Origin: Syncephalis fuscata
Lineage: Eukaryota > Zoopagomycota > Zoopagomycetes > Zoopagales > Piptocephalidaceae
Assembly: GCA_025786725.1 (NCBI GenBank)
Contig: JAHLTZ010000009.1
Location: 718,258 to 782,257, forward strand
Direction of reading: 5' to 3'
Length of the DNA stretch: 64,000 nucleotides
Numbering within the stretch: position 1 is the first letter of the stretch; every line of letters starts with the position of its first letter. The notes under the pieces were generated by a model. It searched no databases, was not told the DNA's origin, and worked only from the letters and a program-made list of their open reading frames with translations. Of the stretch, positions 23,488 through 35,600 are shown piece after piece. Made by a program: the position numbers and the translations under genes.

Positions 23488-25332
23488 TGAAGTAGCTCCA
23501 TCAAAATAATTACCATTTGTTAATGCCTTGTACAATTTTATGTCACGCCATCTAGTCTATTATATATTAGTTCATACTATTGTATATAACAGGTGCAATT
23601 AAATCTAATGCTAATCCCATTTATATATTGCATTATTATTGTTTATTGAATAATAGTGTGCTAATGCTTTATTACAGCACTGTTTATCCGTACCATGATG
23701 GACACACGGTGCCACGTCACAATATTACCAACTTGATAGCTTAACTGTCTGGATACATCATCTAATTTATTCAAGGCTCAGCTACAAACATACATTTCAG
23801 TAGAAAATATGTCACATGAGCCGTTTAATATTATGTGCTTCACAATAGCATGGCTGTGGCTCAGATATGCTAAAGTTGCTTTCCAGCATTTGCTACAGTT
23901 AAATAAACACAATATTTTATGACTTTTAACTTTACAGTAGCTAGACTGCTAGGATAAACAGCCTAATTGAATATACAAGACAAAATAAAAATGCAGGCCA
24001 TAGTCCATACGCTAGAGCGTATCAATTGCAAAGCACTACTTGTAAACATCCATTAGCACAAACATTGCTTATGCTGTAAAGCAGTATTGTATAAGTTTTA
24101 AACGGTAACAGTATATAGACACACCTGAGTAGATGCGATAGTATAATAGACTATGTCAATCATTTAGGCCAACCATATTACCGCTATGCTGTTAATGCCT
24201 CTGCCAAGTATTCACTAAATTGACTCATAGACAACAAATACATCGAATCGAGATACTTGTTCAGATCAGTGACCGAGAAACAGGTTTTTGAACAAGCAGA
24301 CTTATTTGGTTGCAAAAATAGTTGGAATGAAAGTTCGTAGAACACACATGAACTTGGCTATTGACCAAGCTGACATACACAAAGCATTAATTAACAAAGC
24401 TTACTCATTATAAAATGCACATATGTGCTTAATTGGCTAGTATAAAGCCACATTTTAATATCATATTAGCGTAATGTAACGTATTTATTAAATAGCTAGT
24501 TTGAAGAATTCAAAGTGTTGTTAGCTTCTGTAAACAAAACAAGCCAGCAATTGGCCTATCCTTCAATTAATATGGCATTAATTAGTGTCTTAAAAAGGAA
24601 AAATTAATTTATTGTTTCAACAACTTGAACAATACCGGTATTGCCTTTAGCAAAAAGGCTCCTTAAAAATTGGCCTTTATCGTCTGGTGATTTGTTTGTG
24701 TAAGCCTGTAGTCTTTGTAACATTCTTCGTTCTAGAAAGGAAAATCTAAGCTACGGCACAATCAAGCTTTAATATCTCGGCAATGATTTTTAATAATTCA
24801 TAGCGTTATAAAGAAATACATGTTTAATTATCATAGTACCAATAAAACAAATAAATGAGCAGAAATCCAAGTATTTTATTAAAAAACAATTAAATATATA
24901 GCTATTTTCCATTTAAATAATAAATAGCGTTAGGATATAAATAAAACAAATTTATTATAGGTATAAAACGTAAAAAGTCGATTGATTTGTATTACTATAT
25001 TCGACAATAATAGATTCAATCTATCAACACGAAATTATTAGTTGACAAATTTTTTCTATGAAGTTACGACGTGTACGACCAATAGATAGGCCTGTGTTGT
25101 TTTATCGCCAAGTGTATTTGGATTGTCAATGAAAGCTATTGATTTGCTGATGCCAAAGCTTGCAACAATAAATAGATATGCCAATTTAGTCCAGGTGTCT
25201 AAAGAGTGTAGCTATACGTACAATCTTCCAACCTAATATTTTACGGCCCAACATCTTTATCCATATTGGAAACTATATATTATTCTTTATTCTATTTATC
25301 ACTTAGCTGTCACATTTTAATTACTGCTTGCT
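23488..25332. other. AT-rich gene-free region
   Basis: About 1.8 kb without a convincing reading frame on either strand. A TATATATTATT stretch near 25272 lies about 60 bases before the proline-rich gene and may serve its promoter. Confidence 0.5.
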
Positions 25333-27654
25333 ATGCTTAGTAAGCGTATAATATTTGCGGCTGCATTACTTGCAGCAGCAACAAACAGTGTTTTATCTGT
25401 TTCAGGCGCACCACCTACTAATCAAGACACATCAACAAACCAATCCAAAGATATTGACGTTTCCTTTTTAGGATGGCATTTTAAAACTAATAGCGTTCCT
25501 GACAATCAACAAGGAAACAGTGACGACAACGTTACTTTCTGGACCATTGAAGGCCCAAATGGCAAAAAAATCAGCGGAGAATTACATAATACGCCGAAAT
25601 CTAATAAAGATCTTGATAATAACGATGGTTCTACTGGTAAGGAATATACCTAAATAACAACAGTGTAACTCATAGCCATTTAGATGAAAATGCTAAAACT
25701 ATTCAAACCAACAAGCACGTTAATTTAAAAAGTGATACTCAGACGATAATGGTGATCAGTCAGAAGCTAATACACTAATTGATGAAGTAAACGACGAAAC
25801 AAATGCTAATTTTATGCAGACGCAGTTTGATGAAAATATTAACGAAACTAATGATGCCGTAAATAGTGCCAATTTTGCTAGCTTTACTTCTGGCCATGGT
25901 AGACATAAACCAGCTCCACATCATCCAGTTCCATCTCATCCAAGACATCCAACTCCACCACACCCACATCGCCCTCCACCATCCAGGCCTGCCCCCACCC
26001 ACCACATCATCCACCACATCATCCACCACATCATCCACCGGCACCTAGACCAGTCCCACCAAGGCCAGCACCGCCACCGGCACCTAGACCAGTCCCACCA
26101 AGGCCAGCACCGCCACCAGCACCTAGACCAGTCCCACCAAGGCCAGCACCGCCACCAGCACCTAGACCGGTCCCACCAAGGCCAGCTCCAGCACCGCCTA
26201 AGCCAGCACCACCAGCTCCAAAGCCAGCACCACCAGCTCCAAAGCCAGCACCACCTAAGCCAGCACCAGTACCGCCTAAGCCGGCACCACCAGCACCAAA
26301 GCCAGCACCACCTAAGCCAGCACCAGTACCGCCTAAGCCGGCACCACCAGCACCAAAGCCAGCACCACCTAAGCCAGCACCAGTACCACCTAAGCCGGCA
26401 CCACCAGCTCCAAAGCCAGCACCACCAGCTCCAAAGCCAGCACCGCCAGCTCCAAAGCCAGCACCACCAGCTCCAAAGCCAGCACCACCTAAGCCAGCTC
26501 CAGTACCGCCTAAGCCGGCACCACCAGCTCCAAAGCCAGCACCACCTAAGCCAGCACCAGTACCACCTAAGCCGGCACCACCAGCTCCAAAGCCAGCACC
26601 ACCTAAGCCAGCACCAGTACCGCCTAAGCCGGCACCACCAGCTCCAAAGCCAGCACCACCTAAGCCAGCACCAGTACCGCCTAAGCCGGCACCACCAGTT
26701 CCAAAGCCAGCACCACCAGTACCAAAGCCAGCACCACCTAAGCCAGCACCAGTACCACCTAAGCCGGCACCACCAGCACCAAAGCCAGCACCACCTAAGC
26801 CAGCTCCAGTACCGCCTAAGCCGGCACCACCAGTACCAAAGCCAGCACCACCTAAGCCAGTACCAGTACCACCTAAGCCGGCACCACCAGCTCCAAAGCC
26901 AGCACCACCAGCTCCAAAGCCAGCACCACCAGCTCCAAAGCCAGCACCACCAGCTCCAAAGCCAGCACCACCTAAGCCAGCTCCAGTACCGCCTAAGCCA
27001 GCTCCAGCACCACCAGCACCACCAGCACCAGTGCCAGAGCCACCTAAGCCAGCTCCAGCACCACCAGCACCAGTGCCAGAGCCACCTAAGCCAGCGCCAG
27101 CACCACCAGCACCAGTGCCAGAGCCACCTAAGCCAGCGCCAGCACCACCAGCACCAGTGCCAGAGCCACCTAAGCCAGCGCCAGCACCACCAGCACCAGT
27201 GCCAGAGCCACCTAAGCCAGCGCCAGCACCACCAGCACCAGTGCCAGAGCCACCTAAGCCAGCGCCAGCACCACCAGCACCAGTGCCAGAACCACCTAAG
27301 CCAGCGCCAGCACCACCAGCACCAGTGCCAGAGCCACCTAAGCCAGCGCCAGCACCACCAGCACCAGTGCCAGAACCACCTAAGCCAGCGCCAGCACCAC
27401 CAGCACCAGTGCCAGAGCCACCTAAGCCAGCGCCAGCACCACCAGCACCAGTGCCAGAACCACCTAAATATCCATTCTACCCACCTAGCGGATACCCGCA
27501 AGCACCAGTACCTCAACCTGGTCCATACGTGCCTAGCTATCCAGCCTATCCATATGGTGGATACTCACCACCACCAACATCTCAACGTGGTTCATACGGA
27601 TCTAGCAATCCAGTGAATGGAAATTCAAGATATCGTGGCTATCGTCGCAGATAG
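25333..27654 (+). CDS. Secreted proline-rich repeat protein (cell-wall/extracellular-matrix type), with apparent frame breaks
   Basis: Start ATG 25333 with a signal peptide (MLSKRIIFAAALLAAATNSV, cleavage near SVSGA). An N-terminal domain of about 100 residues is acidic and Asn/Asp-rich (DVSFLGWHFKTNSV, then FWTIEGPNGKKISGE). A 47-base intron (25637-25683) fits. The frame slips by one base near 25742 and again at the CCCCC run near 25988. Downstream is a proline/alanine/lysine repeat: first PPAPRPVPPRPAP-type units, then 19-residue PPKPAPVPPKPAPPAPKPA units, then exactly ten 14-residue PEPPKPAPAPPAPV units (27034-27453). The C-terminus is Tyr/Gly/Pro-rich (YPFYPPSGYPQAPVPQPGPY) and ends in a basic YRGYRRR. 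Polyproline repeats of this type form extended, often glycosylated, wall proteins. The long frames in the other phases and antisense over the repeat are artefacts of the repeat. Confidence 0.7.
26030..27453 (+). repeat. Proline-codon tandem repeat tract (39-, 57- and 42-base units)
   Basis: Three unit lengths occur in order: about 39 bases (CCAAGGCCAGCACCGCCACC type), about 57 bases, and ten 42-base units from 27034 to 27453 that are nearly identical (GCG/GCT and GAG/GAA swaps only). Such homogeneity implies recent unequal exchange or slippage. The tract is GC-rich within an AT-rich region. Confidence 0.9.
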
Positions 27655-28216
27655 TTTATTTTAGTCTTGACTTTATATGCCATCGATTAATAAATTATAG
27701 CAATTTAAACAACGCTGGCCATTTAATATTTGCATTAAAGCATTATTTGCTTAATTAAGTTCTTTGTCAACATAAGCATAACTAAATTAAAGCATACGCC
27801 TATAAACGTGTTTATAAATAATGAACTAAACACTTTGACTTTATTAACTATATTCAGTTCTACTCGCGTAGCTCAATGCATCCGTTTTTCATTCATAACG
27901 TATAAATTGCTGTTGACATTAGATTTATAATTTGAAAACTGGAATGTAATCATTAATAATCAGTATAAACTTTATTTTTATTTTATGATAAGCAAAGAGC
28001 AATAGGTATTTACTCTACCAAGCTGTGCATTATTAGTTATTATTTTCTAGCACACTGTTCTTTCCCAAAATAATATACGTAAACAAAAAACATTAACAAG
28101 AGCGTAAATCAATTACTTTAGCTAATAGTTTGAGTATGCAGAAATTCAGCAATAGATAATTCATTATTCAATAGTATCAAATTTTAAAATAATATGACTA
28201 GAAATGCTATTTAACA
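27655..28216. other. AT-rich spacer, no gene seen
   Basis: 560 bases between the proline-rich gene and repeat copy B. Nothing recognised beyond possible 3' UTR sequence. Confidence 0.5.
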
Positions 28217-29815
28217 CTAAATAGTATCTATCTTTAATATATTCACTATTTACTGACAACATGTTCTATGAAAATGAGTAGTTTGGTATCAAATGACATC
28301 ACTATTATCACTTCACATATATTAACAACACAGCACATAATCTACGTCATCACTGTCCTTTCTCTTTCTTTACACTTGACGGCACGTATCCAGTGCATAT
28401 ACTTTTACCTTTTATATATGCTGCCTTGCTAGTATCAGTAGCTGTCTAATACTAATTAAGTACAAATACTATTTACATTCTTGCCTTGCTCTTTTGCAAT
28501 CTGACATTTATGCAAATCACCTTATTTACTCTGCTTATTGGTATTGACAACTTCTTTGACACGGTAAGTGCCTTTGTGGCTTGTTTTTATGCTATGTGGA
28601 GCATATGCTGTAAAAACACGTTGTATGCTTTTGGCAGCATATAGCCGCCACAGGCAGCATGTCCAGCTGCTGTATGTGCGCAGTTGCCAGCACGCTGGCT
28701 GTATTGGCTATATCCACTGTTACCTCTCCGCTGATCGTCTTCCTTGCTCCCTTCCGCTATATATTCCACCAGTCTACAGTTTAAATATGCGCCATTTCTT
28801 TAAATTCTCAAGTAAATCTTGCTATAGCTTGTCAGTTTGGTATGTATTCTGTAAAGATAAACGATGATATGGACATAGCCTTATGTGTTTCCATAGTACA
28901 GCTTAAAAGTATTTTACGTGTGCCTCGCTAAGTAGAATAAAACCATCATAAGTAGCTTTGCAATTATTGTTTATTGTATTCTGTACACGTGCTAGTTCAA
29001 CGTAGAAACGCGCTATCAATATTCATAGCTCCTAATCCAACGTATTGTAAATTTGCTAACTAATGGCGAATACAAGGCGACTAATACTGTTTGTAAGTTT
29101 ATTTTTATATTGGAGCTGTAACATTAAGCTATGACTCTAAAGGCCATTACCATCTTTACTTTAAATAAAACATTGTACATATAAATGGTTGGTCAAAGAT
29201 GTGTATAATATTGGCGATAAAAGTATAATTGCTTATCTAAATGTTTAAGCTAATTGGGTCGAAGTATACAAGCAATATAGCCAGTGACAAAAATGAGTTT
29301 TATTAATAAAGCTTGATTCACAAAGTATATAATGATATAGAGTAAACAACTAGGTAAAAGAAGCTACATGAATAATAACAAATCTGTTATTGTCTATACA
29401 ATCGAGTGAGTGGGATGAGTGAAATAATTAAATATGTATGAAAATACAGTTGGTAATCAACAAACAACTTTTACAATAGCGTGTAATCAGTAGCTGGTAG
29501 AATAATATAAAATAGAACGAATATGCAATAATAAAAACATGAATAGTGATGCTCAACTGTATTGTATATAACTCAATAATTGAAGTAGATGGGGTGCATT
29601 GGAATATATACTGAATAGCATGTGCTTAGTATATTGTAGAATGGGAATGATATAGTGTAGTAAACATATGCATACTAAATAATAAATCTACTATAGTGAG
29701 TATTTTAATCACTGATCTCATTCATCACATAGTTTCATGTTCATTAAATGAATGTTTAGTTTAATAGAGCCAACGTAGTCAAATGTAGTCATTTAACATC
29801 TAAATTATACTAAAT
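28217..29815 (+). repeat. 1.6 kb dispersed repeat R, copy B
   Basis: It matches copy A in inverted orientation (15796-about 17392) and copy C in direct orientation, with few substitutions. It lacks the roughly 140 bases that A and C share at the MATE-side end, but keeps the far end (through CATCTAAATTATACTAAAT) that C has lost. The same 99-residue frame (28568-28867) is kept with one residue changed relative to A. Confidence 0.85.
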
Positions 29816-30155
29816 GTTTAATGCATTGTTTAATATTAGTGTAGTGATCTTAAAACAAATATTTGTTATTTTTGTTTAAATCAATAATACAGTGTAGCTG
29901 TATCGAGTGTAATTAGCTATCATATGCTAATAACATAATACGAGTTAAGTAATTAAATAGCATGTTACATCTATTATCTTATTGTTATTGCAACTATATT
30001 TTATCCTTGCGTTTGTATAGCTATCAAGGTATACTATAGTTATTCTACAATAAACAATCAATAGCATTTTTACACAACATTATAAGCACCTATATATCAT
30101 AGTTTATTTAAAAAACACAACGGACACTATAAGAATGCTATTTTGGTTGATTGTA

Positions 30156-30913
30156 CTTTGGCTCCCACATTTAGAGTCCTCAAAGCAAAATTCGTTTTAA
30201 TTAAAGCCAATTGTAACAAAGTGGCCGTAGGATGACCACTGTTACTGCTGTTATGCATAACAAACCACAAGTATAGTGTTTTTATTTGATTACTTGAAAT
30301 TCATGAGGTCGATCGTTGTTGTTGGCTATGCATAGAAAGATTGATAGAATATTAATAAAAGCCATTGATTGCGATTCCATATCGTCTCGCAGTTGTTATT
30401 GTTGTTACTACGTACAGTGTGATTTCTTTGCGTCTAAATGGCCTCTTTTATTTTCCAATCTTCTACTATTGCATTTTGGGCATATTTGTGATGTAAGATA
30501 CTCGTCTATGGTGACAAAAAGGTAGGACGACTAGTATTTCCGATGTTCACCATTCTCTTGAGCATTCTTGGTATCAACTTGGTAGGTGCCGATTATTTGC
30601 CAACCATCGATGAAGCAAATGGCCTCCATTATATGCAATAATGATAGGTTGAGTGTCTTTATTAAAAGTTCTTGTGGCGGCAGTTTAACCAGATAATACG
30701 GCATACCGTCGAGGTTACTTGAATAGATATCAATGTAAAATAAAATAAATAAAGACTAGGGATTGAATAGTGTTTTTTATTGATGTTAAAATACGCATGC
30801 TATTTATATTGTTATATTCGGCATTATCAGATAATATATTACTGAATAGAACAATAAGATAGCGATAAGAAAAAGGTAGTGAACTGAGTAAATAAAAAAT
30901 GTGGGAGTCAAAG
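30156..30913. mobile_element. TIR element D, copy 2 (758 bases)
   Basis: The best-preserved copy: left terminus CTTTGGCTCCCACATTT, right terminus AAATGTGGGAGTCAAAG. The last 15 bases pair with one mismatch, and TA is present on both sides (30154-30155 and 30914-30915), as expected for a TA target duplication. It is about 99% identical to D1 by eye; one base is missing in the CAGTTTAACC segment relative to D1. It lies 340 bases beyond repeat copy B. Confidence 0.85.
30282..30733 (-). pseudogene. Fanzor/TnpB-like RuvC nuclease, C-terminal remnant (copy in D2)
   Basis: Same decayed frame as in D1: VTIDEYLTSQICPKCNSRR, then the C-terminal helix and a stop in the same place. It shares the in-frame TAG and the frame shift of D1, so the damage predates the duplication. 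An extra one-base loss upstream breaks the N-proximal part. The element that moved was therefore already non-autonomous. Confidence 0.6.
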
Positions 30914-31111
30914 TACAGTAGCGGAGCATTTTAGTAAGTACAATGATATCTATCCTGTGACACTTTATTCAGCGTCAAGCTGTATAAAGTTATCATTTCT
31001 ACAACATTAGTATAATTAGCACGTTGTCATTTCTATACGATTTATTACTATTATTATTATTATTACGACATCAACAAACCATTACAATGTCGTATATAAT
31101 ATATAATATAT

Positions 31112-31711
31112 TTAAAGAGCTCGTCCTCGCCGACGAATACGAGCAATAACTGCACCAGTCACTAGACCCAATATAAGCATTCCTACCACTACACCAGCGC
31201 CCATTAGTATAACGTTGCTATTGATACCAAGGGAAGAAGACGATGATGATGATGGTGGATCAGAATGTGCTGTCATTATACGATTGCTGTCTTCTTGCTG
31301 CACAGTTCTCACAATACCAGTCGTATGCACTGACTGAGCTACTACATCGCCTTCATTGTTATGGACAGTGTTAACGGCAATATCTCCATTATCAGACTTG
31401 CTTTTCGAGGAGGGGGGTATTAAAGATGAAGTTGGCGCACCATCTTCGATCTGAATTAGCGATTTTTTATTAGGTGGTTTACTATTGGCTGTATTAGCGG
31501 CCGTGCTATCAGAAGCAGCAGCATTCTTTTCTTTATTGGCATTGCCGCTATCGGCTTTTTTGTCGCCTTCTTTGTGTGGTGGCGCCGTGTCCACTAATGG
31601 CATTGGCACGGCCGCAACAGAGGCCTTTCTATTCACGAGCAATAATAACAGTGAAGCAAGCTCTAAAGTAATACACATATTGAACAAATTTATGGATGTG
31701 ACACGATTCAT
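31112..31711 (-). CDS. Single-pass type I membrane protein, Ser/Thr/Asn-rich ectodomain
   Basis: Start chosen at ATG 31711 (MNRVTSINLFNMCITLELAS), which gives an N-terminal signal/anchor ending near NRKASVAAVP. The middle of about 120 residues is polar and low-complexity (Lys/Asn/Ser/Ala). It ends with a poly-Ser stretch, one transmembrane helix (VILMGAGVVVGMLILGLVTG) with small-residue GxxxG-like spacing, and a short basic tail (RIRRRGRAL). No enzymatic domain. It may be a glycosylated wall/membrane sensor-like protein, judged by architecture only. Intronless as read. Confidence 0.65.
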   Translation of the reverse strand: MNRVTSINLFNMCITLELASLLLLLVNRKASVAAVPMPLVDTAPPHKEGDKKADSGNANKEKNAAASDSTAANTANSKPPNKKSLIQIEDGAPTSSLIPPSSKSKSDNGDIAVNTVHNNEGDVVAQSVHTTGIVRTVQQEDSNRIMTAHSDPPSSSSSSSLGINSNVILMGAGVVVGMLILGLVTGAVIARIRRRGRAL

Positions 31712-32696
31712 GGTGTCAGAATGAAACAAAAGTTATTAAGGCCAATGGATGTTTATATGAGTGAATATTGTATGTTGTATGTAAGTATATATCGGAAAAG
31801 GCAGCAGAAAAGGTAAGGCGGTGTACACGAGCGATACAGAAGAGAAAGAGGTTGAAAGAGCATTGTACCGCTAACCGTGCCACGATTCAAGCGTATTCCC
31901 CCCTCCTCTCCTCCCCAATACACGCGTCCATCATGGCATCTTCTATGGACGGCCAACTACCAATCAAGCGGTGCTTGAACAAGTATGTGCATATTGCACT
32001 ATTTACCCAAACCAAGTCTGCCAACTCGGCAATCTATTTATAAACCGGCTGGCATCACTATGCTTTATTTAGCTGAACTTAAAACGCACTACAATTGTTT
32101 CAACACTTGTCAATTGAATACAGTCGAACACTAGCCAATGGTGTTATAGACGCTTTAATTAACATATAAAACACCTATCCTTATGCCCACCCACGCATAC
32201 ACCTGAGTAACCATATGGCCTCAATCGTTCCTGACCAATCGTTCAAACGTTATTTGAATCTACTAGATCCTATTGAATTAGAGAGAAAAAGGAAATACGA
32301 ATAAAATAGTCCTCCATTGACCGTTCACTGTCAATGATTTACTTTGTCCCTTTCCCTCCATATATATATTCACAACAACAATAGTAGTAATAGCAATAGT
32401 CTTAATAACAATAGCAATAGCAATAACAATAGTAGAGTCTCCGCACTCTGAATCAAACTTGTTCAACCTCAGAGTTATGCTTATACGCTTTGTGTTGGGT
32501 ACCCCTCACCTTTACTGCTGATACCTTTACCTTTCTTTACTTTGGTTCATATATTCTACTTTAAATTCTAGGCAATTATTACTGCCACCATCCGTCTTTT
32601 GGTTTTATTTTGTTTTTTGTTTTGGAATAGTTGAATTCGGTTATTCTTTAGTAATCTTTACTTACTTAATATTAATTAGGGCGGTTTTACTGAGCG
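31712..32696. other. Intergenic region with short unassigned frames and a CAATAG-type repeat
   Basis: Two short plus-strand frames begin similarly at about 31933 (MASSMDGQLPIKRCLN) and 32217 (MASIVPDQSFKRYLNLLDPI), but neither is long and no splice link is clear. At 32370-32440 there is an imperfect AATAGCAATAG/AACAATAG repeat. A TTTTATTTTGTTTTTTG stretch at 32602-32620 precedes the large module gene. I do not call a gene here. Confidence 0.4.
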
Positions 32697-35600
32697 ATGA
32701 ACGTCGACAGCCACCGCCGGCGTCGCCAGAGTGCGGGTATGCGGAGCAGGATGTCGGCTCCTATAAGCAATGGTGCTCGTAGCGACGGCGAATACTCTAC
32801 TGCACCTAGTCAGCATCGTTCGCGCGACTTTGCACCAAACTTTCCACCAATGTTGGGCCGTCAAGGCCAACGCGCCGTTTCTATTGTAGTTAGTAATCGT
32901 CATCCGGAAGTAGAGTTGCGTACACTGCATCCGTGTATTCTATCGGGTATTATTACATGCGGTCGTCTACCTTCAAGCTCGTTAGGCAGCGGTGATAGAC
33001 GCGAAGTAGTTTACACCACCGAGCCAGTCTATCATGACGGTCCAACCCACGAGATACGAGAAGAGACACGCGGCGGCTTTATCTATCAGCTACGTGGTCG
33101 ACGTGGTATGCCAATGTCACGTCGGCTATTTTTATTTATTTCTTGGTCAGTGCCAGGTACCGGATCCAACTGTCGATGTGTTATTCAAGTGGTCGAGGCG
33201 GATCACTGTGCATTTCCAGATGAATGGCTTGAAGTACGTGGCCAGTTTCGTCGTTTAACTAGACAGCGAATGGGAAGTAGCGGAGGTGTACGTATTGATC
33301 GGCGTCGTAAGGATTCAACGGGCGGTCCAGTTAATGCCATGTCACAAGGATATAGTGGAGATACGATGGACAGTGGTGCATACAGTGACGGCGAGTCAAT
33401 TATGTCAACGTCATCAGTAGCATCAAAGCGACAGACACCACGTTGTCGAGAACGACATCGGTATATACTTGATGAGGATAGAATAGCATTTACGGTTGTA
33501 TCTTATATGGAAATGATACAAGACCGTGTTGAGCTACGTGTCGATGTAGTAGACGAAGCATTTGATGGATATTCTGACGGTAAATCAATGGCCAAACGCA
33601 CCTCGCCTATTTGGCTAGAACCACTTGGTGACGACGACGACAATGGTGATCAAGATAGTGCAGACGAAGGGATGAATGGAAATAATGGTGCAATGTACAA
33701 TCATAACGAGGCGGCTGATAGCAATACGAATTCTATGGGCGGATTTGATGAAAGACAGTAAGTATTAAAAGAAGAAAAAGAAATGATAAATAAGTGGTAA
33801 ATTAACTGTTTAAAATAGAGGATCAAATATTGGATCAGCTAATGGATTTAATCGTGAATCTGGTAAGTGATTTTGTTAGTAATTTGTGTATAGTTATTTA
33901 TGATTAAATATTACTTTAATTGGTAATTACTTAATTAATATGTTAATTTATATTTAAATGTGCTATAATTAGATCCACGTACCAATAGTATTGCCAGTCG
34001 AATGTTTAGACATGTCACTGTAACTATACGTAATCGACATCACGGTCTTATGCTTGCTGGTCCACATATGGACATGCGACGTGGTAGAAGCCAAAATACA
34101 CCAGATAGTTCAATTATGGCAGGCAGTAAAGATATGACATGTGTGTTTCGATCAGGTGTATTGGGCGCAAGCGGTATTAAAGGCTGTCTAATTTACCAAA
34201 TTATTCCACGTGCTGTCGTTGAAACGATGTCAATTGTCCAGCGACAGTTTTTGGTTATTGTATGGGATGTTCATTCGTCTCTTAGTTCAGATAGTAAGTC
34301 GCGTAAAGATTCAAGTCGTGCATCGGGACGTCGTCTACGTGCATTTGTATTCACAGTGGATCGGCCACGATTTCCACACGATAGAGCAGAACGTGAACGA
34401 TTCTTTCGTGTTGTTTATGGTGAATTGGCCAAAGCAACCGACGGCGCTTATCGTGGCGCGCGATGGTGTGGCCGTATCGGCGAAGAATGCTACACCTGTC
34501 GCGTAAAACCACTATTTAGTGAAGGCGGTGACGGCCGACTTATGCCTACGGGCATTGTAGCTGAATTTCGTCCCATGAAATCACACCGATTGTCAGGTCG
34601 ATGGCCCATATTTGTTCCGCCAGAGTTATTCGTGTAAGTTATTGCTATTAATGTTATGATCATCAGTTAGAGTGTATTATGGAATGAAAATGTGGTTTGA
34701 TTAATTATTAATGACGTATTTAATAGTTTTCAATCATCGACAGCTGCGCTTAAAGTACGTGAAGTAGTCGGTCAACATAACATAACGGCCGATAGTGAGA
34801 AACGGGCGCCCAATTCAGTAATGGTTGTTTTGTTAGAAAATCGCCACTCATCAATTTCATTGAATCTGCGCTCACATGACGCCAATATTTACATTGGGGA
34901 ACGTATGCAGGGATTGGCAGGTCAATTGCACCTTGATGAATACGATGTAGCAACATTGTTACTGGATCGTATACATTTACGACAAAAGAATGCTTTATTT
35001 GGCAAACAACGTACAGTATTTGGCTATACTGTTTATGAATTAAGCGATACAACGACTCGTCATATGCCAAGTCACCCACACGAATCACAACAATTCCAGA
35101 ATCAACGACAACAGCGGCAGTTACGCCAACACTCGCAATCTAATCCACAATATAATTCATCCATGGCTTCTAAATCAAATGCATCACTAATGACCACGAA
35201 TACAACGACAACAATGACGGGTGGACCATCACTACCCATTAAAGAGTCACGATTTCTACTTATTGGCTGGATCAAGCTTTCAGGCCGAAATATTAAATTT
35301 GCCGTTACTGTATTCAGAGCGGTTTCCAGCGTGGATCAAGTGCCAAATGGATTGCCAGAGTCACCAGCACTTAGACAGTATCTTTATCGTACATTTATTT
35401 CATATGCTCATGGCAATACAGGTATTTGGGAACAGAGCACAGATTCAGGTCGACCTTACAAAAGCCAGCAAATGCCCATCGCTCCATCCAATGCATCAGC
35501 ATCGTCATTATTATTAAGTGCAACGCCAGCACAACCAGCCTGGCTTCAAGGATTATCTTATTCCAGTTATTTAGGTATAGGCCAGACACCAGTATTATCA

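Noticed and set aside
25814-27616. A 600-codon His/Gln/Ser-rich plus-strand frame and a 526-codon Trp/Arg/Leu-rich minus-strand frame
   Set aside because: Both are out-of-phase readings of the proline-codon repeat. The correct phase gives PPKPAP/PEPPKP units, joins a Tyr/Gly/Pro-rich C-terminus with a natural stop, and is linked to the signal-peptide exon.
28568-28867. A 99-codon frame conserved in all three R repeat copies
   Set aside because: Conservation is fully explained by near-identity of the whole repeat. Composition is not protein-like and no motif is visible, so I do not call it a gene.
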